Source of the DNA: Tamarix chinensis
Lineage: Eukaryota > Streptophyta > Magnoliopsida > Caryophyllales > Tamaricaceae
Assembly (NCBI GenBank): GCA_030549775.1
Contig: CM060181.1
Span: 56,901,201-56,965,200, forward strand
DNA: 64,000 nt
Reading direction: 5' to 3'
The translations under genes were made by a program, and so were the position numbers. The notes under the pieces were generated by a model. That model did no database searches. It was not told where the DNA came from and was given only the letters and a program-made list of their open reading frames with translations. Each line of letters begins with the position of its first letter. The first letter of the stretch is position 1. Below, piece by piece: positions 47,601 to 59,843 of the stretch.

Positions 47601-47956
47601 AGACTATTAGAAGATTGGCTAGAAGAAGTGACCTATCCTAGGTTGGGATCAAGAGATTAATACTCTGCTTACAAGAACAAGACAGGCACAACAGAAGAAG
47701 TATATTTTAGGAACTCTTTTTGTTTCTTATATAGCTATTATTTGGCATGAAAGGAACCTTAGAATATTTCAGAACAAAACTAGACAGCTAGGTATCCTTT
47801 TGAGAAATATTCTTATGCATGTATCAAGATTATTTAGTAATCATGTACATTCTGCAAAGTATGGTCAGTAGCAAGGCCTGCTGGATGTCATTGATTATAA
47901 TGCAAGTTTGTAATCTCCTTTTTGATTAGTAATAAAATTCTACTTATCGAAAAAAA

Positions 47957-48644
47957 AATATCTGATTCCATTATTAAACATTTTCAATTGATATCAACAA
48001 TCGTAGATTTAATCTACAAAAAAAAATCTAATTAGGTGTTTCCAACTGTTAACCCCAAACATAATTAAATTCCATTATTGATCAAAATGGTTGTTTTCAA
48101 TTGATAACACCACACACACCACAAGGAATAAAATCCACTTATTAGGTGTTTAAAGATAAAATCAAAATCAACCAATTCAATCCCAATTACCACCATTATG
48201 ATTCTTCTCAAATCTAGGGCAATTGTGGTTGAACTCAAAATTTAAATGGTATAATTACATGGAGGTATTAACATAAAAAAAAAAACATAAAATAACATCA
48301 ACAATTAATAACTAAACTAGGTGGAATATAGTTGGACCAATTGTTTGGTCCCTAGGATCTATTAATTGGTCTAATCGTGCCAGACTTGAACCAAAATAAC
48401 ACTAGCACACCAGTCAACTTGTTGGTCTCACCGATTAACTATTCATAGGAAAATAGTCAATAGGTTTGGCCTAACTAATCGATGGGTCTAAACAAAGACC
48501 AAACCACTTTGGTTATAGGGATCACTAGTATATGGGTTTGGTGAACCGATTGATTGTTCATAGGAACCAGTTGACTACTTTGTCAAACCAATCGACTAAT
48601 CTCACAATCATTTTATCAAATTTCCCAAATTATGCAACTACTCA
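47957..48644 (-). mobile_element. LTR3, middle piece
   Basis: It resumes at the right target duplication of LINE-2 and runs to the ACTCA duplication of LTR D (48640-48644). It contains a palindromic-motif cluster at about 48330-48610 and remnants of the 110-bp repeat. No gene is present. Confidence 0.75.
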
Positions 48645-49104
48645 TGTAACACCCCTAAAAATTACAGTTGAAAATTTTCAATTAAATAAAAAAATACAAG
48701 CATGGGAGTGCTGCCATTGTGATCAATACAAGCCTGGCCCTGGATAAGTCTCGTACAAACTAAAAGGCTAAAGAAAAGTTCCACAAGCATTAGAAAACAT
48801 AAACAAAAATTCATAGAAATCAAAGTGTTTATAACACAAAAATCACGGTGCACGATTGAAAGTCGTTACAACCCAAGTGGGATACATAGAAGAAATTCCT
48901 AAAAAGAATAAAAGAGTACAACACCATAAGCAAAATGAAATAAAATGAAAACTATTAGTAAATAGCAATAAAGAGAGTCCAACCAACATCCTCTCTCAAC
49001 CTTATGTAGGTCCAATGGTCAGCACACACCCCTGCCTGACACAACCAATATGTCATAGGCATCAGATATTGTCCCACCTACCTACAAAAATTTAGAAGGG
49101 CCAT

Positions 49105-49153
49105 CTGCTCATAAGAATGAGCAGTACCCATGAAATGGGTGGTCAGTATGCTA
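49105..49153 (-). other. Conserved stem-loop block in LTR D
   Basis: CTGCTCAT (49105-49112) pairs perfectly with ATGAGCAG (49117-49124) over a 4-nt loop. ACCCAT (49126-49131) pairs with ATGGGT (49135-49140) over a 3-nt loop. The CAGTATGCTACGTA segment follows. The order matches B and C in reverse. Confidence 0.65.
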
Positions 49154-49333
49154 CGTATTAAACAAGGTAACCATATGGGTAAGACTAGCAAGAAGCAATC
49201 AAGTAAGGCCATGTAAGAAAATAAATGTGTATGGCATGCCAAGCATGATTCTAATTCATATCTTTAGGCCAGACTTAGACTAATATTTTGTCTTACACAT
49301 CTTTTATATTAATTCCATATGAATACAGAAACC

Positions 49334-49905
49334 CCACTATTACAGCCGGTGGACCAAAAATATTCCATAGGATAGAATGCATCTGACCACTATTATAGCT
49401 AATGGACCAGAATCACTTAGTAGGAAAAAATGCACCTGACCACTATTATAGCCGGTGGACCAAAAAATATATATAACCTCACTGGCCCCAACTCACATGG
49501 TATTCTACTATAATTATTTAGTATCTTTCCACATCTTATACTTCTAGTTCACATATTTCTCATATTAATTCTATGTGAGTACAGGAACTTCACTATTATA
49601 GACGTTGGAAGGGAAACACTCCATGAGGCACAACACACCTGACCACTATTACTACCATTGGATCAAAAAAAAAATCCTCATTATCCTCGACTCACGAGGA
49701 GTTCCACTGTAAGTAAATAGTATCTTCTTATGACTTATTACTATATAAATTTCGGTTTATCAAGCTTAGAATCTCCCAATATTATAGCAGGTAGATTAGA
49801 AACACTCAATAGGATAGAATGCACCTGACCATTATTATTGCCGATAGACGAAAAAATCACTCGGTAGGGAAAAATGCACCTCACCATTATTATTGGCGGT
49901 GGACC
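49334..49905 (-). repeat. CCACTATTATAGCCGGTGG motif array in LTR D
   Basis: About seven copies of the complement of the B/C motif occur, near 49334, 49387, 49437, 49590, 49640, 49832 and 49883. The best preserved, at 49437-49460, has CCACTATTATAGCCGGTGG. Confidence 0.75.
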
Positions 49906-50166
49906 GGAAAATATATAACCTCACTGAGCCCTAGCTTGATAGTCTTTCACTTTAAGTGGTTAGTGTTTTACTATATCTTATTCTACACACAATCCAACTA
50001 GACATGCACGACCCACTCTACCTCCCAAAACTCTTGTCCTATATCTTCGGACTTCTAATCCCTCTAGTACATCTGGAATTTCTTTCCCAATCTTTCCTCA
50101 TTACCATGACTACTCAACTCTAAGGCCAACTTTCCATATCTCTGAATCAATTTAATATTACTCTCT

Positions 50167-50205
50167 AGGATTTTCCTCTAGAAAACCCTAATTTAGCCTA
50201 TATAG
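50167..50205 (-). promoter_or_regulatory. Candidate LTR promoter of LTR D
   Basis: On minus, CTATATAGGCTAAATTAGGG is followed by a second telo-box-like arm (AATCCTAG). This matches 36115-36157 of LTR B in order and spacing. Conservation between two separate insertions supports function when they were active. Confidence 0.5.
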
Positions 50206-51599
50206 TCCAACTTTCCTCTATCCCACACAACTCATACTCTTTAAATTTATCACCTCACTTAATTCATCCCCCCGCACCCATTTTACTTTTAATATAACAC
50301 ATGTGGCCACGAAACCCTAGCTAGCCATCCCAAAACCCTAGCACCTCTATTTCCTCATGCAATGTCATTTATTCATCACTCTTACTTACCATCACATCTT
50401 CCACATGACACATACCCAACACAATTTATGACCCCCAAGACTTTCTTCTCATCTTTTTCCACTCATCATGAACCAAAACTCTTCTTTATTACCAAAACCA
50501 TCACTTCCCTCAATCCAAACTTGACATTACCACCTCCTTATCCAACTCCCACACATGATTACAAAAGCCATAGTTAGCTCCCCAAAAACCCTAGTACTTC
50601 TCCTTTCTTTTATATCACTCACTCAACACACAAATATATTTTTCTCACTTGATTCACTTTTCCTCTATGTGACACCCCTTCCATCCTTTATTCCTTATTC
50701 TAACCAGTTTCATTACTTTTTCCTGTCTTTCATATTTCTCTCAGTTAAGGGTTCCTCCCAAAACCCTAGTCAAGTCACCCATGCATTCTTACATCAACCC
50801 ATGTACTATTTTTCACATATGGTCTCCAATCATCTTCACAATTCTTCCTTTACCTTACCTAACACTCAAATCAACTTTTCTCACGTAAAAGTCATCTCCA
50901 TACAAAGGTTAACCATATCATGTAAACCCTAGACTCTCCATGCGTGTTTTAATTCACTCCCTTAATTTATTCCCATTATTATTCCTTTTTTCCACCTATA
51001 GGTCATAAGATAATTAGGCCATCATTATAAATCTCTAGTTAATTAGCTTTCCTCATTCTTTTCCATTTTTCTCACAACCACATCATACTCCTTAAAATCT
51101 CTTATCATGTATGTCATATGGGGTAGTAATACATAAGCACAATTCAAGTACAAGTAATAATATCACATTACACATATAATAAATACATGCAACTTACCTT
51201 AGCTCCATGCTTAGCAAGCTGCACTACAAGATCAAGATACATAATATATAAAGCACACACTTCAAATCAACACATATAGCACATTCTCACATGCAAAAGT
51301 TATTAACCATATCCTTACCTAATACGACACTGGGCTTGGAGAACAATCATAAACCTTCTTAGAGTTTTGACATGGTTCACCTATAAAAGGGAAACATTAG
51401 GGGTTAACTTCCCTCTTACCAAAAATTATCATTATTTCCTACCTTACCCTTATCATAGCCTAATATTAGGGTTATTAATAAAAATAGAAGTTTTATAAGT
51501 AAAAGTAGGGTTATTATTCTTAAGGTAGCTAATCATGTTACTACTAATTAAAATATGTCTTAGTATTTATATTAGTTCATGTTAAAGTATTGATGGCAA

Positions 51600-51625
51600 T
51601 ATTTCTTTTATTAAAGATAATAGCT

Positions 51626-51670
<45 letters not shown>

Positions 51671-52000
51671 GTGATAATAATGCTAATAATAACCTAAATC
51701 TTAGTAATAATAGTGGTAGTATTAGTAATACTAAAATAGTAACAATAATGATACTAATAATAATAATAATGCTAGTAGTGATAGGGATAGTAGTGGTATA
51801 GGTAATATTAACAATAATGATAAAGTAATAATAGTAGTATTAATAATAGTTCAAATCTTGATAATAATAATAATAGGAGTCCTAATAATCATAATAGTAG
51901 TAACATTAATAATAATAGGGTCAAGGTTAATAATAATTATAATAATAATAATAATAACGATGATGATAATGATAATGATGATGATGATGATAACATAATG

Positions 52001-52050
<50 letters not shown>

Positions 52051-52070
52051 AATATTTCAAATACTAGTAA
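51600..52070 (-). repeat. TAA/TAG/TGA low-complexity tract in LTR D, left of LINE-3
   Basis: AATAAT runs are mixed with TAGTAG and GATGAT runs, complementary to the LTR B tract. LINE-3 lies at its edge and the tract continues at 55590-55790. Confidence 0.8.
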
Positions 52071-52084
52071 CAGTAATAGCAGGG

Positions 52085-55000
52085 TATTGAACCTAGCCAG
52101 CCTCATTTTCCCAAGCATGTTATTAATGTTTGAGGATTGGAATGTCAGGGGGCTGAATAAGTCCTACAAACAAAAGGAATTGAAGCATTAGTTATCAGTG
52201 CATAAAATTTCTTTTGTAGTATTTTTAGAAACTAGAGTTAATAGTACTAAAGCTAATGGTACTTGTGTAAAGCTTGGTAAGCGATGCAGCAAACTTGATA
52301 AGTATGTTTCTGACCTTAATGGGAGAATTTGGTGTCTTTGGGATAGAGGGATTTGGTATGTACAGCTGTTATCATGTAGAGAGCAAGTTTTACATGTTTT
52401 TGTATCTACTGTTCATTCCAGTGTGACCTTTTTTAATTCCATAGTTTATGGTTTTAATACTGGGATTACTAGAAGGGCTCTCTGGTAGTGTCTGCACAAC
52501 TTTAAGGTTGAGAATGAGCCTTGGATTGTGATGGGTGATTTTAATGTTGCATTGCAACCTGTAGAGAAGTTTCAAGGCAATGCCATTAACATCACCAATG
52601 TAATTGAAGCTATAGAGTGTTGTAACTCTTTATTTCTTCATGATCTAGATTTCACAAGACTGAATTTTACTTGGTCTAATAGAATCTTGGGGGATAATTT
52701 AATTATGGCTAAGCTGGATAGGGTTATAGTCAATTTACCCTTGTCTTCTAAGTTTCCTTTGTCATATACTCAGTTTAAAGAGACATTATTCTTAGATCAC
52801 AGTCCTGTAGTGATATCTTTGGATGAAAATAGACCCCAAATAAGGGGCCATTTTAAATTATATGATATGTGGACTCTTGATCTAGGTTTTATACCTTTAG
52901 TGGTTGGTGTTTGGAAGCATTCTTCTAAAGTCAATGTTTATAGAAATTTTTAGGCCAATTTAAAGGAGGTAATGATTAAGCTGAAGTCCCTGAATAAAGA
53001 AAAGTTTAGAGGAATTTCTTCCAGGGTTCAAATGGCTAGAGATCAATTGAATAGAAGCTAGGAAGCTTTGGCCTAGCATCCAACTATTCTCTCTTTACAG
53101 CAATATAAGAAAGCTAGCCTATAGCAATATGAATTCTATGCAACTTGTGAAGAAAGCTTCCTAAAGAAGAAATCAGGTATCAAATGGTTGCAGTTAGGGG
53201 ATTCTAATACCCATTTCTTTTTCTCTATTATGAAAGCTCAATAGAAGCAAAATATTATAAGGAAGGTTAAGCTCAGTAATGGTCTCTGTTGTTCAAATAG
53301 TGATGAAATTGCTAATGCTTTTGTGACTTTCTACTCTGACTTGTTAGGTAAAGGGGGTCTTGCTTCAGGAAATGTCTCTAAAGATGTTATGAAGATGGGA
53401 CCTAGTTTAACTCTTGTTCATCAACATGAGCTGTTAAGACCCATTTCTATGGTTGAAGTAAAAGATGTATTGTGGTCCATTGGAAATTACAAAGCACCAG
53501 GGCCTGATGGGTTCACTGTAGGGTTCTATAAGGCTGCTTAGATTGTGTTAGGGGATGATGTATGGCTTGTGGTAAGCAAGGTGTTTCAGACTGCTATTGT
53601 TCCTTCCTTTATGGGGCATTCCAAGCTTGTTCTTATCCCAAAAATAGAGAATGCTATTGGGCTAGCTGATTTTATACCCATTGTTTGTTGCAATGTGGTT
53701 TATAAGGTTGTGGTAAAGGTTTTAGCTGGAAGGTTGCAAAAAGTCCTGGCTTCCATTATACATCCTTCTCAATCAAGTTTTGTGAAAGTAATAAGGATAG
53801 GTGATAATGTCCTTTTGGCTCATGAATTGTTGCATATGTATAATAGAAAGCACATTTCCCCAAAATGTATGATCAAGGTTGATATGAGGAAAGCTTATGA
53901 TTCTATTGACTGGAATTTTTTTAGAGAAGGTCATGCTGGGTTTGCACTTTCCCGTGCATTTTGTCAAGGTGATTATGGCTTGCGTGTCTTCTGTATCTTA
54001 TTCTGTGTCTATAAACAATATCATGCAACCTCCTTTTAGAGGGAAAAATGGACTTAGGCAAGGAGATCCTCTGTCTTCATTTTTATTTGTTATTGTGATA
54101 AAGTATCTCAACAGACAATTCCAATCCTTATGGGGCAAGGAGGATTTCCAAAGACATCCCAAATGTAGGAAATTGGGGATTATCAACCTCGGCTTTGCTG
54201 ATGACCTATTGGTGTTCTACAAAGCTACTATCTCTTCTGTCAAGGTTGTTAGTGATGTTTTAGCTGATTTCTCAACTTGTTCAGGACTCCATGTTAGCCC
54301 TAGTAAGAGTATGGTGTTTATGGGTGGTGTAGGTCACGATTTAAAAAAAATTATTCTATCCCTTCTTCATTTTCATGAGGGATCTTTTCCCTTTAAATAC
54401 TTAGGGGTCCCTCTAGATGCATCCAAGCTTAAAGCAGCTGATATGATGGTGTTGATTCAAAAAGTCTTAGGCAGGTTTCATCATTGGGCTAATAAACTTC
54501 TATCTTATGCTAGAAGATTACAATTGTTAAAATATGTCATTTTTGGCATAATAAACTACTGGAGTCAAATCTTCCTTCTTCCTAAGAAGATTATCCATAA
54601 GGTGTTTGATTTATGCAAGGATTTTCTTTGGTCAGGGAAAGCCTCTCATTCTAAGAGAGCTTTAGTAGCATGGAAAGTGGTACGTCTTCCTAAGAATGAA
54701 GGAAGGTTAGGACTATTGGACCTCTTTTCCTGGAATGAGACAGTAGTGGGGAAGTTGTTATGGCATATTTCTCAAGAAAAGGACGCTCTTTGGATTAAAT
54801 GGGTCCATGCTTATTACATTAAAAGGTAGGATGTGGCCTCATGTAGCCTACCATGCACTGCTTTAAGGCTCATGCACAAAATTTTTGTTTTAAGGCCTAG
54901 GCTAATACCTATTTTCCAGCAGTGGCAGATGGATAAAACTTATCATATTACAGAGGTGTATGATGCATTTCAATATTCAGCTCCTAAAGTTAGTTGGTGG

Positions 55001-55544
55001 AGAGTTGTTTGGTCAAACCATGTAGCTCCTAAACATAAGTTTATTTTCTAGTTGGCTGCACACTCCAAGCTTCCTACCAAGGATAAGTTGAGCAGCCTTC
55101 CTCCTTCCATCAATCTTCAATGTTGCTTCTACACTCAGGATGAAACTATTTCTCATTTATTCTGTAGCTGTCCTGAAATGAAGAAAGTGTGGTCTACTAT
55201 TGACAAAACTTGTGAAGAAAGGAGGAGACACAGCTCCTGGGAGGGTTTGTTAAATTCCTTTTCCAGGGGTAGGAGTAGAAGTGCTATTAAAGCTCAATTC
55301 TATTCTAATTTTTATGATGTAGCTTTCTATGAAATTTGGAAGGCTAGGAATGGAAGAATTTTTTTTGAATACACCATGGGATTTGAAAGGGGTATCTTAT
55401 AGGATTGCTTTGAATATGTCTTCTCTTTGTATTCAACCTAGTAGGAGGGGTAAGTTTGGAAGTATGATTAGGAGGATGGATAAATTCTACTACTTTATTC
55501 GTAATTCTACTTAATGATACACATTTTATTATTTCTAAAAAAAA
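52085..55544 (+). mobile_element. LINE-3: 5'-truncated, decayed LINE of a second subfamily
   Basis: Only ORF2 and a trace upstream of it remain. The tail TATTTCTAAAAAAAA ends near 55544 and the trinucleotide-rich LTR D sequence resumes. It is clearly more diverged from LINE-1 than LINE-2 is. Target duplications cannot be defined in the surrounding low-complexity DNA. It is in the same orientation as LINE-1 and LINE-2. Confidence 0.85.
52130..55514 (+). pseudogene. LINE-3 ORF2 (endonuclease-reverse transcriptase), broken
   Basis: Motifs in order: DWNVRGLNK (52137), FLETRV (about 52225), MGDFNVAL (about 52531), FLDHSPVV (about 52790), NYKAPGPDGFTVGFYKAA (53485-53541), LVLIPKIE (about 53630), KVDMRKAYDSIDW (about 53875), LRQGDPLSSFLFV (about 54055), GFADDLLVF (about 54190, catalytic Asp pair kept), YLGVPL (about 54400), and a zf-RVT remnant with CCFYTQDETISHLFCSC (about 55120-55175). 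Stops include TAG at 52486 (Gln), about 52951 (Trp), 53539-53541 (Trp), about 54826 and about 55049 (Trp). A frameshift lies near 53920-54030. It is non-functional. Confidence 0.85.
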
Positions 55545-55589
55545 TATTAGGGTTTTGAGTAATCATGTTAATATTAGAATTAGTAATAA

Positions 55590-55790
55590 TAGTTCCCAAA
55601 TTAATAGTAGTAGTAGTAGTAGTAGTAATAATGGTTCGACTATTATTAAAAATAATATTAGTAGTAATATTCCAAAGTTAGTATTAATAATAATGATGAT
55701 GATGATGATGATGATAACATAATAATAATAATAATAAGGATAATGATATTAATACTAATAAAAATGATAATAATTACATTAAAATAATTA
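55590..55790 (-). repeat. Trinucleotide tract in LTR D, right of LINE-3
   Basis: TAGTAGTAG, GATGATGATG and ATAATAATA runs continue the tract interrupted by LINE-3. Confidence 0.75.
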
Positions 55791-55799
55791 AGGGTTATG

Positions 55800-56850
55800 G
55801 GGATTAGGGTACCACCTAGGGATGGTGGTAACCATTCGGCATCGACGGCAACACACAGCTACGGTGGCAGCAGCGGTGGAGGAGAATGAGGAAGTGGAGA
55901 GGTGGGTTTGTAGGATAAGAGAGGAGGGAATAAGAGGGTGGTTGAGGTGGTGGTGGATTCTTTAGGTTTAGAGGTTTGGAATGGTAGTGGTGGTGTAGCC
56001 AGAAGGGCGGTGTAGGCAGTGGTTAGTGAGGGGGCCGAAGGTGATGGAGGGGGAGGAAGGGAGAAGGAGAGGGAGGCAGGGGGAAAGGAAGGTAGGGAAG
56101 GTAGGGGAGACTTAGGTGGATATTTTGGAAGGAAGGGAGAGTGGTGGTTGCGGCAAGAATGGCAGCACCAAGGGCGATGGTGGGTGAGATTTAGCAGATG
56201 AAGGGGTCAACTTTGCACGGCCAAGGTAGCTCATGTAGGAGGAATTGAGTATTGTGAGTGGTGTGATTTGGTGGAGGGTGTTGTAGGGAGTGGATTGGTA
56301 GGTGGTTTGAGTAGTGACACTAGGCAATGGTGGCGGTGTGGTCGTTTGAACGAGAAGCAACCAAAATGGGAAGGAAAGGAAGGTCAATTAAAGGGCAGGT
56401 ATAGGCTATTTATAGGCAATTGAAAGTAGAAACAATAGAGGAGGAAGAGGAAAAGAGAGAGAGGCATGTATGGTAGATCACCAGCCGGTGGTGGTAGGCT
56501 GGTATCGACCTGCAATTACCAGGTGTTGTTTGGTCGGGGGAGAAGAAAAGGAAAGGGAGGGCATGCATGAGAGGAGAGATGAGGGGTTAGTTGGGGTCAA
56601 AAAGGGAAAGGAAAATGACGGGGGAGAGAGGGAGGGTGTAGCCTGGTCTGTGGTTGGTGGAAGAGGAAAGAAAGAAGGGTGATGTGGGCTAGGCCGCTCA
56701 AAAGGAAAAAGGGAGTCTAAACCATGAGGGCTAGCCCATATCAGGGGAAAAAGGGAAAAAAAGAAAAGAAGAAAGGAGAGAAAGGAAACAAAAAGGAAAA
56801 AGAAGGGTAAAGAGGAAAAAAAGGAAAAATGTTGGCTTAAGATATTTCAA
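55800..56850 (-). other. GC-rich and purine-rich block of LTR D
   Basis: A G-rich, GGTGG-rich block (to about 56700) is followed by an almost pure purine tract (56745-56835). It mirrors the C-rich block and pyrimidine tract of LTR B (33195-33870). It has no coding frame with a recognisable domain. Confidence 0.6.
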
Positions 56851-57130
56851 ATATTTTGGTATTTTTGAATATTAAAAATGATAATATTTAGTAGAATAAT
56901 AAATCAATTCTTCTTTTAGTTTAATTTAAGGTTTTTTAAATAATTTTTCCTTAATTCTAGTTTAATTAGCAAATCACCCTAATTTTTCTTAATTAAATTA
57001 TTTATTATTTTTCTCATGATTTTTCCTTAAATACTTCCTCTTATTTTAATAAAATGATTAATTAATCAATTTTCCTCATAAATCATTATTTTGCCATAAT
57101 TGCTTAAATTAGGGTATTAGGGGTATTTCA

Positions 57131-58599
57131 ACTCACACAACTAGTTGATGAGTCTAACAAACAGGTCGAATGGTTTAGAAAAAACATTACCTAGACTTAC
57201 GTTGCACACATCAAAAATTTACCATAATAATACTAGCATTCTTCTATGTCATAAAGCACATACAAAGACATGTTGCACATATAGAATTGCATAGATATAT
57301 ATAATAACATAGGCATTTAAACAAATCATGCTTAAGTTGCCAATTTATGTATAGAATCAAAGAAACCCAAAAATCCTTAAATTTAGGAAGAAATTGTAGC
57401 ACATGCTCAAATTCTATAATAGAATTATATCATTCTTAAACATAACACACCAAGAACATGAAACCTTAATAAGCAATTAAACCTCATTTATAGTAAAGAT
57501 AAGAATGTGTTACCTTGAAGCAATTCTTCTAGCACAAAACTCCTACTTGATGACTATCTAGTAGAATCTCAATTCCAAGAGAATAAAAGTCAAAGTCCTT
57601 AAAATCTCTTTCAAAATTTCATCAAAAATTGAAGAAAATTCAGAAGAAGAAGAAGAAGAAGAAAACACAACCCAACATTTTTCATAGAAATAGAATGCTA
57701 AGGAAAAAAATTAAAATCTTCAACCATTATTAAACCTTAATACATCCCTACTTAAGAGAAACAAAAGGAGAATTAAATAGAAGAAGAAAAGGAGACAATG
57801 CTCGACCAAAAAAAGAAGAAACTAGAGCAAGCCTTTATTTTTCTTAGTAGAGAGGAAAAGGGGAAAAATGCAAAAATGCTCAACACTTAGAAAATTTTTC
57901 ACAAAGAAAAAGGATAAGCAAGCAATAAAAACAAGTGAGAAATAAAAATAAATCAAAAATTGAGGATATAGAAGTATGGCTTATTGACATTCATAGGAGA
58001 TAAAGGGTTGAGATTAGTGTGGATGAGTGTGGACAGCCAAGAGGTAAGGGAAGACTTGATGGAGTGATAGTGGCTGAGTTCAATCAAGAAGGGACATGGC
58101 AAAAGGTTAGTGAGTAAAGGATTGGGCACACTAAGTCAACTAGGTAGCCCAACTACTAAAAGGGAGAGAAAAAGGTGAGCGAGAAGGGAGAAGGTGAGGT
58201 ATGTCCCAAAAAGTACTTTTTAGGAAAATATAATTAAATAAACTAAAAGAATAATCTAAATAATGTAAAAATAATACCAAATCATCAAAATATGCTTATT
58301 AGCTCAAATAGATTTTAATTATATGTTTTCATAAATATTAGGAAGAGATTCATATCAAAATAAAAAATAGATTTTAAATCATAGGATAATCAGTCAACCA
58401 ATTTGGGTAAACTAGTTGTTTGGTTTGTAGAGAATAAAATTGTTAATCTCTGAGCATACCGGTCAATTGGTTTGGCAAACCAATCAATTGGTATGCCTGA
58501 AATTCACATTTTTAAGCCATTTTCAAAACTAAAATTAATTTTTTTTATATCAACATAATTATAAACATATTTTAAAAGATTTTAGGATAGGGTATTATG
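57131..58599 (-). mobile_element. LTR3, last piece
   Basis: It resumes at the ACTCA duplication and runs to GGATAGGGTATTATG, the U3-side end of the G LTR. A GAA tract lies near 57641 and a motif cluster at about 58380-58495. The next base starts in the middle of another G LTR (LTR4). Confidence 0.75.
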
Positions 58600-59843
58600 C
58601 TAGGACTAGTTGAATGGTTGGGTTGAACCACACCTGAACCAAAAATAACACCAGCATACTAGTTGAATGGTTGTTTTCACAAATCAAATGTTCATAGGAA
58701 ATAAGATGATGGGTCTGGTTTAACTAGTCGATGGGTCTAAGCAAACACTAGACTACTTTGGTCACAAGGTCATAGGTTAATGGATTTAAAAAATTGATCA
58801 ACTGCTCTTAGGTCTCAAAACCAACTGATCAAAATTGTCAAACTATGCGACTGTTCCCACAACCAGTCAATGTGTTTAATGAACCGATCAACTTGTCCGA
58901 GTTAAAGAGCACCCAAACTTGCGATACATACACTAAAATTTACCAAATTCTACCGTATTAATTCTAGCATACCTATATATCATAAAACACATAAAGAGAC
59001 ATGTTACACACATATAATCACATGGATATATGGTAATGTAGCTATTTAAATAAAATCATAGTTAAACTACCAAATCATTCAAAAAATCAAAGAACCAAAC
59101 ACTGGTTAAATTATAGGAAGAACCTCTACCACATGCTTGAACTCTAAGAAACAATTATCCCATGCATAACACAAAAACACACCAAGAACATGGAACCACA
59201 ATAAGCAACAAAACCTCATTCATATTAAAAATAACAATGCCTTACCTTTAAAGCAGTTATTCTAGCACAAAACTCCTACTTGATGGTTATTTTGCATGAC
59301 CTCGATTCTTAAGAGAGTCAAAAGTTAAAACCATTAAAACTCATTTTTAAAAATCCATTAAGATCAAAGAAAATCAAAAGATGAAGAAGAATAAAAATAC
59401 AACTTAACCATTTCTTAAAAAGAAAGTTCCTAGGAAAATGAGGCTAGAATCTTCAACCTTTTTCAAAGGTTAATCCTTTCTTACTTAAGAAAAATAAGGA
59501 TGAACTAAAGATAATATTCAGAGAAGAAGAAAGGGAAAAGAATTTGATCAAGAGAGGAAAGAAAATAAGAGGCAAGCCTTTGTTTTCAAGTAGAAAAGGA
59601 AAGGAAAAAGAATGAAATAGTGCATAACACTTAGGAATTTTCCACAAAGAAAAGGGAAGCAATGAGCAAGTGTATGTGTTAAAAGGTGAAATGAATCAAA
59701 AATGGATTGTAGAGGAGGGAGAGCCAGTTGACATCCATAACAGATAAATAGATAAAATTGGCTTAGTTGAGTGTGGGAAAACAAGTGTAAGAGAAATAAT
59801 TAATGAGCTTAGGGAGGTTAACTGTAGTCAGGGAGGAAACTAC
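58600..59843 (-). mobile_element. LTR4, G LTR fragment, first piece
   Basis: It begins mid-LTR (CTAGGACTAGTTGAATGG, equivalent to about 8322 of LTR1). The missing low-coordinate half is not found at the left end of the G chain (5045). It is interrupted by LTR E at 59844. Confidence 0.7.

Larger units (their letters stand above)
41976..47913 (+). pseudogene. LINE-2 ORF2, interrupted by LTR C and about a dozen stops
   Basis: The start MISAWNIRGLNK is at 41976. The endonuclease is split at 42234/44785 by LTR C; removing C and one ATAGA copy restores collinearity. Motifs are still visible: MGDFNVV (about 44940), LIPK (46035), NAFIKGRGIGENILLA (46180), IDLKKAYDMVNWDFL (46285), RQGDPLSPYLF (46460) and VDDLLLF (46601), where Phe-Ala of the FADD box has become Val. 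The zf-RVT domain is at about 47440-47600. Stops relative to LINE-1 include Trp codons at about 42207, 45283, 45945, 45972 and 46535, Arg at 46079, and Gln at about 45470, 46328 and 47537. Frameshifts occur near 45825 and 47635. Confidence 0.85.
40327..47956 (+). mobile_element. LINE-2: near full-length LINE, split by solo LTR C
   Basis: It is bounded by AATATCTTATTCCATT (40311-40326) and AATATCTGATTCCATT (47957-47972), a 16-bp target duplication with one mismatch. It has a short 5' UTR (40327-40403), ORF1, ORF2 and an A tail at 47950-47958. Without LTR C it is about 5.1 kb and probably full length. Both ORFs carry many stops. It is the same family as LINE-1, which supplies the alignment used to recognise its breaks. 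Confidence 0.88.
48645..57130 (-). mobile_element. Solo LTR D (reverse orientation), carrying LINE-3
   Basis: The ends are TGTAACACCCCTAAAAATTA and AGGGTATTAGGGGTATTTCA, flanked by exact ACTCA copies (48640-48644 and 57131-57135). Without LINE-3 it is about 5.0 kb. Read on minus it repeats the B layout: purine-rich/GC-rich block (55800-56850), trinucleotide tract (55590-55790 plus 51600-52070), TATA and telo-box stem (about 50167-50205), motif array (49334-49905) and stem-loop block (49105-49153). Small open frames (for example 50362-50577, 50555-50932, 56112-56387) have no protein signature. It is the only one of the five solo LTRs A-E in minus sense. Confidence 0.85.
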
